From assembly GCA_005223375.1 (NCBI GenBank), contig RXOD01004029.1, forward strand, positions 1 to 31,263: DNA of 31,263 bases. Reading direction: 5' to 3'. Numbering within the stretch: position 1 is the stretch's first letter; each line of letters begins with the position of its first letter. The DNA comes from Amoebophrya sp. AT5.2. Its lineage: Eukaryota > Sar > Dinophyceae > Syndiniales > Amoebophryaceae. Below are positions 7,674 through 15,585 of the stretch, piece by piece. Under the pieces are notes generated by a model. The model had not been told where the DNA came from. It made no database searches and saw nothing but the letters and a program-made list of their open reading frames with translations. A program made the position numbers and the translations under genes.

Positions 7674-9005
7674 ATGGACGAAGACGCGGACTTTGAAGCG
7701 GCCTTGCTTCGACAAGTTAGCGGAGACGGACACCAAGACGCCCTCCAACTTCCAGTTCCAAAACGTTCAGCAGGCACCTTCAGCTACATTAATGGTGTAG
7801 CGGTGCGCTCCCGGAAGAAAACAACCCCAAAAACAACTGGCCCGTATGCCAGCTCGAGTTCGTCTTCCGCTTCGTCCAGTACTTCGAAATCGAGGCCACA
7901 AGACATCGATCCCAACTCGCAGCGTTACCTCGTTCAACTTTGCAGGGAAGCAGCCGAGAATACGAAGGACTCGAAACAGTTCTCAAAAGCCCTCGCCCTA
8001 GTCGGGGATTCGAAGCGGTTCGAGGAAGCGCGAAAGCAGATCCTGACGCGTCCCGGTCAAGACACCGAGGACATTCGCATCAAGCGGTGCGTTCAGGTGA
8101 TGAACACGATGAAAGTGCCCGTGTTCCCCATCACGAGAAAGAAGGCGTTGGATTTCTTCACAGCTTTGGTGGGCGATGAACAAAAGTCGTTTTACGCCTC
8201 AGCCGATAACTACCTGTCGTCAGTGGTCGCGAGGCTGAAGTGCATTGACGGGGCATTCGACATGAGCGCTGAAGACGAAGCAGCGATCAGGGCGGTAGTC
8301 AGACGCCAGCGTCGCGCGGGAAAATTTGAACATGAGCAAGCACCTGGCATCCTCCTGGAAGAGATCATGGAGGTCTACACGTTCAACCCGACGTTTGCCG
8401 CGGTGGTGGCCATAGGGTTCTTGTTCGGTTTACGTCGCCGCACGCTGCTACAGCACGTGAAGTTCGGCGGACGGTGCGACATGGCGGAAAAGGTGGAGTT
8501 GCCAGTCGATCCCAACGGGTACAACTCCGAAGAGGAGGAGGAGTCGAACACCGACGTACCGGGCGCCGCCTTTGCGGACATCGACCAGGACAAAAACGAG
8601 TTCCAGCACTACAGCGGCGATTTCAAGTACAACCCCAAAAGCCGCGTGTTCATGTTGGACCTCACGGGGTATGTACTCAAAAGCAACGTCATCAAGCAGA
8701 TCTACGCTAACTGCTTGTGCAAAAAGGAGGGGCTCGAGGTGCTTTGCCCGCACATCTGCGTGCCCGTCGCTGCCGAAGACAGTAGTTGGAAAGGCGAGTT
8801 CATCGACAACATTAGTGAATTTTTCGGGCATACAAGGACGCACTGTATGCGCGTCGGCTGCTTGCAGCAGCTCATGAGTTGTAGCATCACGAAAGAAAGG
8901 ACTTCTTGCCATTTAAGATGGCAAAGCGACAGCATGCAACGGTTCTACAACAGGTCCAACACCTACAAGCTGAATACGTTTCGGAACTTTTCCTTCATTC
9001 CCTAG
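7674..9005 (+). CDS. tyrosine recombinase of the retroelement
   Basis: The protein is a 443-residue enzyme that would integrate the cDNA circle by strand exchange. From the ATG at 7674 (context AAGATGG) the N-terminus is acidic, then Ser-rich. A helical core-binding region follows (about residues 75-200), then the catalytic domain. Visible family residues are Arg I in FGLRRRTLLQH (about 254-256), the HxxR box in RTHCMRVGC (His390, Arg393), His413 and Trp416 in CHLRWQSD, and the nucleophile Tyr425 in MQRFYNR. This His/Trp followed nine residues later by Tyr is typical of DIRS-like recombinases. The frame stays open upstream to an ATG at 7485 inside A2, but that extension is Phe-rich and looks like leader sequence. 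An acidic Glu/Asp insert (about 285-305) lies between Arg I and the HxxR box. All catalytic residues are present, so the enzyme looks functional. Confidence 0.85.
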   Translation: MDEDADFEAALLRQVSGDGHQDALQLPVPKRSAGTFSYINGVAVRSRKKTTPKTTGPYASSSSSSASSSTSKSRPQDIDPNSQRYLVQLCREAAENTKDSKQFSKALALVGDSKRFEEARKQILTRPGQDTEDIRIKRCVQVMNTMKVPVFPITRKKALDFFTALVGDEQKSFYASADNYLSSVVARLKCIDGAFDMSAEDEAAIRAVVRRQRRAGKFEHEQAPGILLEEIMEVYTFNPTFAAVVAIGFLFGLRRRTLLQHVKFGGRCDMAEKVELPVDPNGYNSEEEEESNTDVPGAAFADIDQDKNEFQHYSGDFKYNPKSRVFMLDLTGYVLKSNVIKQIYANCLCKKEGLEVLCPHICVPVAAEDSSWKGEFIDNISEFFGHTRTHCMRVGCLQQLMSCSITKERTSCHLRWQSDSMQRFYNRSNTYKLNTFRNFSFIP

Positions 9006-9302
9006 CTGAGTGAAGCAGTTGATGTTGTTGCTTTTTCCGGCACGAGTTGCCTAGTTCTTTTTCTGTTGTCCGCCTCGTGTTCTCCAAGTTCGTCACGCAA
9101 AGCCGGCCAGAGCGAAAGTTGCTTTGTGTTGTGGCACTGCCACGGGGGGTTCTTTTCCTTGTCTACACTTACTCCTTTATCTACTTGCAGTTCGGACCGC
9201 AGATAGCTATCTGCTTCTTCCATCGCTCTCCTGAACAGTCTTTAGGAACGGTGCTCCAAGCGAGAGAAGTTGTCACGGTGGTAGTGCTCTCTTCCTAAAA
9301 TC
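9006..9302 (+). other. spacer between recombinase and Gag-like ORFs
   Basis: This 297-bp spacer is T/C-rich, with several pyrimidine-AG sites (TTATCTACTTGCAG near 9190, CTCCTGAACAGTCTTTAG near 9244). No ORF is supported. The AG sites could be splice or trans-splice acceptors for the next ORF. Confidence 0.5.
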
Positions 9303-10748
9303 ATGAATCTAAACGCCGCGCTCGGCGCCGTCCTCAACCCGAACCCCGCAGGAGGCGGTGGAGGCCCTCCCCCCGCAGGAGGCGGTGGTGGAGCTGGCGG
9401 AGGGAACCAGCCTGGAGGAGGCGGTGGAGGAGGCCCCGCAGGAGGCGGTGGTGGAGGCGGAAATCCCCAAGGAGGAGGTGGAGGCGGAAACGGTGCCGCG
9501 AATCTCGCCGCAGCCGTCAACGACTTAACCGAAAATCCGCCCCTGTCCGAACAGGAGACGTCGGCGCATGCCAACGCGTGCAACGACTGTCCCGCGAAGC
9601 TGTACACTTCCGCGCACGAGTTGCGCGCAGTCAACAACACGATCCGCCTCCGCACGTTTCATACGGACGCGAAAAACGTGATGATCATCGAGCAAGTTCA
9701 CGGCCAACCGGCCGGCCAGCAGAAGAACAAGGTCCCCATCTCCTTCATCCGCACCTTGAAGGCGTTGACCGTGGACGGTCGTGCGCGCCGCACGCTCACA
9801 GACGTCCAGTTCGGTCTGGTGCGTGACGAGTACGAAACCCTCTGCGAACGCATTCCGGAGGGAGTGACGAAGGAAAACTGGGAAAAGCAGGTGGAAGAAT
9901 TCGCCTGGCAGAGCGTGTTCGAGAAGGGCAAAAACAAGGTCGGTGACCGGATGGCTGGTGGTATCCAGACCACCTATCAAGATCGTTTGGCCGCCATGTT
10001 CAACGGAGAATTCCTCCCCCGGATGCGGTTGAAGGTCGACACTTTCACCTCCGCGTCCGCCTGTTTGTGTTTGGGCATGATGCTCCCGGGAATGGGAAAT
10101 CAGCAAGGAGCCTACGGTCCGGATCGCCGCGGTTCGATCTCCGGAAGTGACGCCGGCTCCCCGTACAACGGAGGTTTTGGTGGCGGTATGCCGATGGGCG
10201 GAGGAGTCGTGCAGCAGCAAGTCCCGGTGATGGCTGCTGGCGCTGGAGGTGGCCAGTTGCAAGCCCCGAAGCAGCAGCTCCCCAAGGTGTGCTGGCACAA
10301 CCTGAAGCGCACTCCCTGCAACGAGAACACCTGGAACCAAAACGGCTTCGTCTACTGCAAACACGGTCTTCACCCGATGAAGGGGCAGTTGGACGCGAAC
10401 ACCTACGAGGCGATCAAGAAGTCGCGCTACGGGAAGAAGCAGTTGAAAAGTGTGCAGTTCGAGTCGTGGCTGCTCTGCACACCGGTGCCGCAAGCCGCCG
10501 CGATGCCGCAGCCCATGCAGTTCGGTTTCGGCATGAACATGCCGCAGCAGTTTCAGCAGGCGCAGCCGCAAATGCAAATGCCGATGCAGATGCCGACAGT
10601 GGCGCAGCCAGTTCAGCAGCCCCAGAACCCGATGCAGGCGAGCCCCATGTTGCAGCAGATGCTCAACATGATGATGCAGCAGCAGCAGATGCCGCGTTGG
10701 AAAGCTTTTCTTCATGCGGGCGGCAGCAAGGTTCGAGTTCAGTTGTGA
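9303..10748 (+). CDS. Gag-like nucleic-acid-binding protein of the retroelement
   Basis: This is a 481-residue ORF between the recombinase and RT ORFs. Residues 16-62 are almost pure Gly with Pro/Asn/Gln. Residues ~65-250 are a mostly helical, charged region that could be the capsid-like core. A Cys/His cluster follows: Cys330, Cys339, Cys352 and His354 or His357 (spacing C-x8-C-x12-C-x1/4-H), inside CWHNLKRTPC and YCKHGLHP. That resembles a CCCH-type finger rather than the usual CCHC retroviral knuckle. The C-terminus is Met/Gln/Pro-rich (MQMPMQMP). Position, size, Gly-rich and basic character and the metal-binding cluster support a Gag role; no sequence-level Gag match can be claimed by eye. 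The start is the first ATG (9303). Confidence 0.65.
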   Translation: MNLNAALGAVLNPNPAGGGGGPPPAGGGGGAGGGNQPGGGGGGGPAGGGGGGGNPQGGGGGGNGAANLAAAVNDLTENPPLSEQETSAHANACNDCPAKLYTSAHELRAVNNTIRLRTFHTDAKNVMIIEQVHGQPAGQQKNKVPISFIRTLKALTVDGRARRTLTDVQFGLVRDEYETLCERIPEGVTKENWEKQVEEFAWQSVFEKGKNKVGDRMAGGIQTTYQDRLAAMFNGEFLPRMRLKVDTFTSASACLCLGMMLPGMGNQQGAYGPDRRGSISGSDAGSPYNGGFGGGMPMGGGVVQQQVPVMAAGAGGGQLQAPKQQLPKVCWHNLKRTPCNENTWNQNGFVYCKHGLHPMKGQLDANTYEAIKKSRYGKKQLKSVQFESWLLCTPVPQAAAMPQPMQFGFGMNMPQQFQQAQPQMQMPMQMPTVAQPVQQPQNPMQASPMLQQMLNMMMQQQQMPRWKAFLHAGGSKVRVQL

Positions 10749-11478
10749 AGCTTCCGGAATAGCGACCAGTTAGTGTTATCTTTCAGGTGCTCTCAAGATT
10801 AATCCTTTTCGAGTCAGACGAAGCGGCTTTTCTACTACTTTTGATGTCTTTTACCTGCTATCTCTAAGATGTGTTCAGCAGTTCAGAACGGAAAAAGTTT
10901 TTCTTCTCTCCAGGTCGTCTCGATATATACGACTTTCGTTTTACCGACTAAGAAGTTCGCTCGTCCACTAGCTCCACTACTTTTTTACAAGAAGTTGTTC
11001 CTCTCCGGTTTTGAAGATAGACTCCCCGCTGCTCCTCCATTTGTGTGCAGTGTTCTGAAGGGTTTAAGTGTCGCCCAGTTCGCATTCACTAGTTCATTCT
11101 CTTCAACTCATTTTGCGACACGACGTTTCTCGGGGATAAAAATCAACATCAGTTTGTTTGACCTCACAGTTGCAGAAACCATTTACTACGCCTTTCCACG
11201 ACTCGGCTACGAGTCGGGCCGCCTTTCGCGCGGCCAGGGTTTGACTCGCGGAGATTCTCCTGTTCTTCTCCGAGCGAGTTTCGAGGGAGGCTAGCTACTG
11301 AGTTGTTGGAAAACCTGGCCCCGAGTTACTTTCTTTCTTCCTAAAGACGGAGAGTCTATGTTGGTCTGAGTGTGCTTGCTTTTCCCTCTTCCGAAGCTAG
11401 TTCGCGAGAGCTTCGTGGTGAAGTAGCGTTGCATAGTTTTTCCTCTCAGCTTACTTTACAAAAAGTCGCCAGCCCAAG
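10749..11478 (+). other. 730-bp spacer between Gag-like and RT ORFs
   Basis: A 141-codon open frame (10869-11294) lies here but has no recognisable motif and a poor protein profile; I do not call it. The spacer is T/C-rich and ends with a pyrimidine tract and CTCTCAG near 11437-11450, just before the RT start. There is no obvious repeat. Confidence 0.45.
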
Positions 11479-13746
11479 ATGGCCGCAATCGAGGCGGCAG
11501 CCTGCGAGAAGTACGAGAAGAAGCTCAAGAACATGCTGCTTCGCATGGCCGTGGACAAACGAAAAAAGAGCCCCTTCTCCAAGGTGGACTCTTCACTTCT
11601 CGACATCGACCACAGTGCGGCTTCCATGTCGGTGGCAGACGAAATCGACTTTCTCGCGTCGATTTCGATCGAATCCGATAAGCATCTGAAGTCGCTGATG
11701 CCCCCCGAGGTGCGCAAATTCCATTGGAAGTACAGCGTCGGACTCTTCAAACTTCTGTGTGAATTGTTCCACAAGCAAGACGAGCTTGCTTTCCAGATTC
11801 TCGTCCGCGGCGGCCTCGCCATAGGCCTGTGCGGCGCGCCGTGGAGTTGGAGCGCGCACGTGCGGAAAAGAAAACCGATGTCCTCGGAGCCTCTTCCCGC
11901 CAACTTCGAAGACTTCGCGGCGCGAGTTCCGCCAGCGAAGTGGACGGACGCGGAACTCGACGAGGTGCTGAAGCAGACTCTCGAGGAGTGCGAATACGAA
12001 GCAGTTTTGCGCCACGTACGCTGCCGCGGTCCGCTTACGGTCGAAGAAGCGCGGGAACAAGGTTGGGCGGATTCCCACGTCTGGCATAGAAAAGGGATCC
12101 AGCAGAAGAGTAAGATCCGTATGATCGATCCAGCCTTGGGGGCCAACGACAGGAGCTGCATGGAACGGTCTCCGCCGATGGCGACACCGTCGCAAATCCT
12201 GGCTTCAGCACACGTGATGAAGGACCCGTCCAAAAGGGAGTTGAACGTCGTTTCACTGACGCGCCGGACGGTAAAAAAGGGGAGGAAGTTCGAGCTGTTG
12301 TTCGAGGAAGCGTTCCTTCGCCTAGTTGAAGATGGGACCCCCATTCCCCCCGAGCTCTTGAAACCAGTCTTCGAGAGTAAGGGGGCGCACCAGTGTCGGG
12401 AGGAGGACGAACCTAGCGCGAAGAGGAGGAAGGCCGAAGCGGTGAACGCCATGATCGACATCGTCATGGTCATAGTCGACGCGTACAAGGCCTACAACCA
12501 GATCTGCATCAACCCGGCCCACCGACGCTACAACCGCTTCGCCGCCTGGGACCGCAAAGCCGGGAGGTGGCTTCTTTTTGAAGGCCTAGTTCTCCTCTTC
12601 GGCAACGTGCACTCGGTGGTCGATTGGTGCAGGATCTCGTGGGCGCTGCAGTTCATAGCAAGAGGCCTTCTCCTCCTGCTACTCAGCGTCTACGTAGACG
12701 ACTTCAGCGGCCCCGTCCCGCGCCCGTTCGGGGCGATCGCGGTCGAGATCATGCGAAAGCTCTTCACGACTTTGGGCTTCCCGTTCCACGACAAGAAGGT
12801 CAAGTTCGGTAGCGTGATCGAAATCCTGGGGCTCATCTTCGACGTCGCCAACGACGCGCCTTTCTTTTTCGTAAGCTTGTCCAGGAAGAACGAGATCTCC
12901 TCGATGATCGACAAGGCGCTCAGTTCGTCGTCGTTGTCAATTTCCGACGCCAATCGCCTCCACGGAAAAACGATGTTCATCCTGGCAAGCCTCGTTGACC
13001 GCATGTGCAACCCACTTCTCAAACCACTCAGCAGCTACATCAACATGCCGGACAACGTCCCGCGCGTGTTCTCTGAGAAGTTGGCCATTTGCCTGCGGTC
13101 GGTCAAGGACCTGATCAACCTGCCGCTGTCCAAAACCACCAAGTTCGAGGACCCGAAGGAGGATAGCGTGACCATGTACACCGATGCCTCCTTTCAGCAC
13201 AAGTCCGGCTGGTTGTGCGCGGTGTTGGTGGACGGCGCAGCAGTTCGCCTCATCAAGATGCCGATCAAGCAGGACCAGACTAACCCAGTCTCCTGCAAGC
13301 ACCCGATCAATCTGCTGGAGATCATCGCCCCCTCGTTCGGCTTGCTCCACTTTGGTGAGCAGCTGAAAGGACGGCTCATCCGGGTGGCGATAGACAACGA
13401 CTCGGCGAAGGATGGGCTGCTGAACCAGAACTCCCCGAGCAAACCGATGGCTCTGGGGGCACTTTGCTTCTGGTCGCTGGCCTCTACCACCGACATGGTC
13501 GCTTGGGTAGACAGGGCGCCTACCGATTTTAACCCCAGCGACATCGGAACGCGGCCGGAGTTCTTGGAGTACGTCCTGCGGAATTATCCGAACTTCTTCA
13601 CCAGCATCGAAACCGTCTCCGAAGAGTGCATCACAAACGTGATTGCCCTCGCGAGGCAGCATGACGTGTCGAAGTTTCTCTCCGGCGCCATAACGCAGGA
13701 GTCGATGACCGTTTTTGCTGATGCTGATTCCCTCGCTGATTTCTAG
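11479..13746 (+). CDS. reverse transcriptase-RNase H of the retroelement
   Basis: This 755-residue protein copies the element RNA into DNA. RT landmarks: KIRMID (about 212-217) for the fingers; motif A IVDAYKAYNQ with Asp334; motif B LFGNVHSVVDWCRIS (about 373-387); motif C SVYVDDF with Asp407 and Asp408; and a G-L-I-F-D strand (about 451-455) after it. RNase H landmarks: MYTDASFQHKSGW with Asp569, NLLEII with Glu614, AIDNDSA with Asp639, and the terminal NPSDIGTR with Asp688. All catalytic acids are present. There is no integrase, DDE domain or aspartic protease, which fits use of the neighbouring tyrosine recombinase. The N-terminal ~170 residues are unassigned. A Lys/Arg/Glu-rich insert (about 300-322) precedes motif A. 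The start ATG (CCCAAGATGG) has a good context. Confidence 0.92.
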   Translation: MAAIEAAACEKYEKKLKNMLLRMAVDKRKKSPFSKVDSSLLDIDHSAASMSVADEIDFLASISIESDKHLKSLMPPEVRKFHWKYSVGLFKLLCELFHKQDELAFQILVRGGLAIGLCGAPWSWSAHVRKRKPMSSEPLPANFEDFAARVPPAKWTDAELDEVLKQTLEECEYEAVLRHVRCRGPLTVEEAREQGWADSHVWHRKGIQQKSKIRMIDPALGANDRSCMERSPPMATPSQILASAHVMKDPSKRELNVVSLTRRTVKKGRKFELLFEEAFLRLVEDGTPIPPELLKPVFESKGAHQCREEDEPSAKRRKAEAVNAMIDIVMVIVDAYKAYNQICINPAHRRYNRFAAWDRKAGRWLLFEGLVLLFGNVHSVVDWCRISWALQFIARGLLLLLLSVYVDDFSGPVPRPFGAIAVEIMRKLFTTLGFPFHDKKVKFGSVIEILGLIFDVANDAPFFFVSLSRKNEISSMIDKALSSSSLSISDANRLHGKTMFILASLVDRMCNPLLKPLSSYINMPDNVPRVFSEKLAICLRSVKDLINLPLSKTTKFEDPKEDSVTMYTDASFQHKSGWLCAVLVDGAAVRLIKMPIKQDQTNPVSCKHPINLLEIIAPSFGLLHFGEQLKGRLIRVAIDNDSAKDGLLNQNSPSKPMALGALCFWSLASTTDMVAWVDRAPTDFNPSDIGTRPEFLEYVLRNYPNFFTSIETVSEECITNVIALARQHDVSKFLSGAITQESMTVFADADSLADF

Positions 13747-14028
13747 CTTTTTCCATACTTGTTTCTCATATCTCCTCTTTCTCTTGGTTCGCTTTGCCCA
13801 CTCGCTCGTCATCTAGATGAGCTCTTATCTCATAAAATTCTCCTGGTCTCTCATTCTCATTTTTCTCTCGTTCCATACGCTCTCGCCGATCGGCCACTCA
13901 CGATTTGAAGATCGCTCTGGTACTTTTTGCACATGCCAATCGATCTCTCCCCGCGCCGTCGACCGCGATGATCATCCAAGTTGATGTTCGTCACGAGTGG
14001 TCGTTTGCTCACCTGTTTCTTGTGGCTT
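13747..14028 (+). other. retroelement 3' non-coding region before B2
   Basis: This pyrimidine-rich region (many TCTC/CTTT runs) has no supported gene. It separates the RT stop from the B2 repeat and is presumably the 3'UTR of the element. Confidence 0.55.
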
Positions 14029-14205
14029 GCCGCCACGGTCCTGTATCTTGCTTTTTCTATCGGTTTGAGTCTACCGGTTTTGCGAGTACTTTTCGGGCTT
14101 TATCTGGCAGGCTACGAGTATGTTGTGACTACTGCACCAGGGCGCTAACTGTGCACTGTTCTACATTTCTCAATCAAAACAACGATGCGGAAGGACCTAG
14201 ATAAA
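14029..14205 (+). repeat. retroelement split direct repeat B2 (right terminus)
   Basis: This is the right terminal copy of B, one base different from B1. It ends GACCTAGATAAA, after which the sequence (AGTATTACG) is unrelated to A, so the element ends at the ATAAA core 14201-14205. Confidence 0.9.
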
Positions 14206-14373
14206 AGTATTACGCCTGCATCTGACACCTCGGGCACTCGTTCTGCACCTCGTCTGCCTTGTGTAAATGTGAAAGTCTTTGTTTTCCAACATTTTTATTT
14301 TTGGCTTGCAGTTGCAATCTTCTTCAGCGTAGCTGTATATATTGGCCCGCGGTACTGCATTTCTTCTCTCGCT

Positions 14374-15585
14374 ATGCTGAGGATTTTCTACGCGCTTCTG
14401 GCGCTGCCTCGTGGGTTCGTCTTGGGGCGGCTGATGAAGCTGCGAGGCGACCAGGAAGGAGCTGGCTCCTCCAGGCCAGACCGGCACGATGGTGGAGGTA
14501 GCTGCGGTGGAAAGGAGGGGTGTGGGGTGCTCGGCATCGAAAACCATGACGAAACGAAGGACACGAGTTCCACTACTTCCACCAAAACAGCAAGCACGGA
14601 TCACGGCAGCAACGACGAAAAACACCATGACGAAGCGCCGGAGGACGAAAGACACCATGACGAAGCGGAGGACGAAAGACACCATGACGGTGGAGGCGTA
14701 GAACGAGTGAAGCTGCGCGGGAAGAGCGGCACCGAAGAGGTCCGGCTCAAGTGCAAGGGGCAGGGGGCGGAGAAGAAGTACACCCTCTCTAAAATCGCCA
14801 AGTATTACGATCTCCCCTGTGACTTCGTTGGCGCCGGCAAGGAGTTCACCATTGAGTATACCAACGACAACTCCTTGCTCGATGGCCTGCAGGCTGATGT
14901 CTTCGTCACAGAGCAGTACGACAACAAAGAGGACAACGACCGGCACAAGCAGCCCTTCCTGATCAAAAGCGAGGGCACGAGTTTTCCGTCTTGTCCCGAG
15001 TACAGCACCAGTGGAGATAAGGACGGCAAACGCTGCGCAATGATTCAAGATGGCTACCTCGCGTGGAAAAAAGTGTACACTCTCAAAGTGAAGGTGAGAG
15101 AGACCGAAAGACACCATGACGAAGCGCCGGAGGACGAAAGACACCATGACGGTGGAGGCGTAGAAAGAGTGAAGCTGCGCGGGAAGAGCGGCACCGAAGA
15201 GGTCCGGCTCAAGTGCAAGCAGGGGCAGGGGGCGGAGAAGAAGTACACGTACACCCTCTCCAAAACCGCCAAGTATTACGATCTCCCCTGTGACTTCGTT
15301 GGCGCCGGCGAGGAGTTCGCCATTGAGTATACCAACGACAACTTCTTGGGCAATGGCCGGCAGGCTGATGTCTTCGTCACAGAGCAGTACGACAACAAAG
15401 AGGACAACGACCGGCACAAGCAGCCCTTCCTGATCAAAAGCGAGGGCACGAGTTCTCCGTCTTGTCCCGAGTACAACACCAGTGGAGATCAGCACGGCAA
15501 ACGCTGCGCAATGATGCAAGATGGCCACCTCGCGTGGAAAAAAGTGTACACTCTCAAAGTGAAGGTGAGAGAGACCGCTCAATAG
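14374..15585 (+). CDS. putative secreted or membrane-anchored protein with two near-identical repeats
   Basis: From the ATG at 14374 the product is 403 residues. It starts with a hydrophobic MLRIFYALLALPRGFVLG segment (signal peptide or anchor), then a Gly/Ser/Thr-rich linker, a His/Asp/Glu-rich tract with repeated ERHHDE words, and two ~150-residue copies of one domain (nt 14647-15105 and 15106-15579). Each copy has a KLRGKSGTEEVRLKCK start, then DLPCDFVGAG, EQYDNKEDNDRHKQPF and KVYTLKVKVRET, with four conserved Cys. Predicted secondary structure is mainly beta, so an extracellular domain is plausible. I do not recognise the family. The same frame is open upstream to an ATG at 14185 inside the retroelement B2 repeat. 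That would add another hydrophobic stretch (FYFWLAVAIFFSVAVYIG) and make the element supply the start. A TTTTTGGCTTGCAG splice-acceptor-like site near 14299-14312 makes an upstream intron an alternative. Confidence 0.65.
   Translation: MLRIFYALLALPRGFVLGRLMKLRGDQEGAGSSRPDRHDGGGSCGGKEGCGVLGIENHDETKDTSSTTSTKTASTDHGSNDEKHHDEAPEDERHHDEAEDERHHDGGGVERVKLRGKSGTEEVRLKCKGQGAEKKYTLSKIAKYYDLPCDFVGAGKEFTIEYTNDNSLLDGLQADVFVTEQYDNKEDNDRHKQPFLIKSEGTSFPSCPEYSTSGDKDGKRCAMIQDGYLAWKKVYTLKVKVRETERHHDEAPEDERHHDGGGVERVKLRGKSGTEEVRLKCKQGQGAEKKYTYTLSKTAKYYDLPCDFVGAGEEFAIEYTNDNFLGNGRQADVFVTEQYDNKEDNDRHKQPFLIKSEGTSSPSCPEYNTSGDQHGKRCAMMQDGHLAWKKVYTLKVKVRETAQ
14647..15579 (+). repeat. intragenic tandem duplication (~460-475 bp units)
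   Basis: Units 14647-15105 and 15106-15579 are about 95% identical. Between the repeated domains I count about 14 amino-acid-changing nucleotide differences in 13 codons and 2 silent ones, plus in-frame insertions of one codon (Gln) and two codons (Tyr-Thr) in the second unit. Confidence 0.85.

Larger units (their letters stand above)
6729..14205 (+). mobile_element. tyrosine-recombinase retroelement (DIRS/Ngaro/VIPER-like order), near intact
   Basis: This is a 7.5-kb unit bounded by split direct repeats: A1 6729-6972, 180 bp of unique sequence, B1 7153-7329 fused to A2 7325-7568, three ORFs, then B2 14029-14205. The ORFs are a tyrosine recombinase (7674-9005), a Gag-like protein (9303-10748) and an RT-RNase H (11479-13746), all on the same strand. 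There is no integrase or protease. Repeat copies differ at 4 of 244 (A) and 1 of 177 (B) positions, so insertion is recent or the repeats are being homogenised. The 5-bp word ATAAA occurs at the left end (6729-6733), at the B1/A2 junction (7325-7329) and at the right end (14201-14205), as expected for recombination of a circular intermediate. No target-site duplication beyond this core is seen. An alternative reading is a short non-autonomous copy (6729-7329) tandemly joined to a full element (7325-14205). Confidence 0.85.

Noticed and set aside
9525..10715. 396-codon minus-strand frame opposite the Gag-like ORF
   Set aside because: His/Leu/Arg-rich mirror of a GC-biased plus-strand gene; no domain recognised.
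10869..11294. 141-codon frame in the spacer between Gag-like and RT ORFs
   Set aside because: Phe/Ser-rich from a T-rich spacer, with no motif; not enough to call a fourth element gene.
13905..14204. 99-codon ORF overlapping B2, similar to the frame at 7065-7328
   Set aside because: The similarity is only because both lie in the B repeat; it is non-coding repeat sequence.
6729..14205. LTR retrotransposon or endogenous virus interpretation
   Set aside because: The repeats are split (A-B-A-B) rather than terminal LTRs. No DDE integrase, protease or envelope ORF is present, and a tyrosine recombinase is.
14290..14312. TTTTTGGCTTGCAG resembling the end of the dinoflagellate spliced leader
   Set aside because: The match is partial (GGCTTGCAG versus GGCTCAAG); better explained as a pyrimidine-AG splice acceptor.
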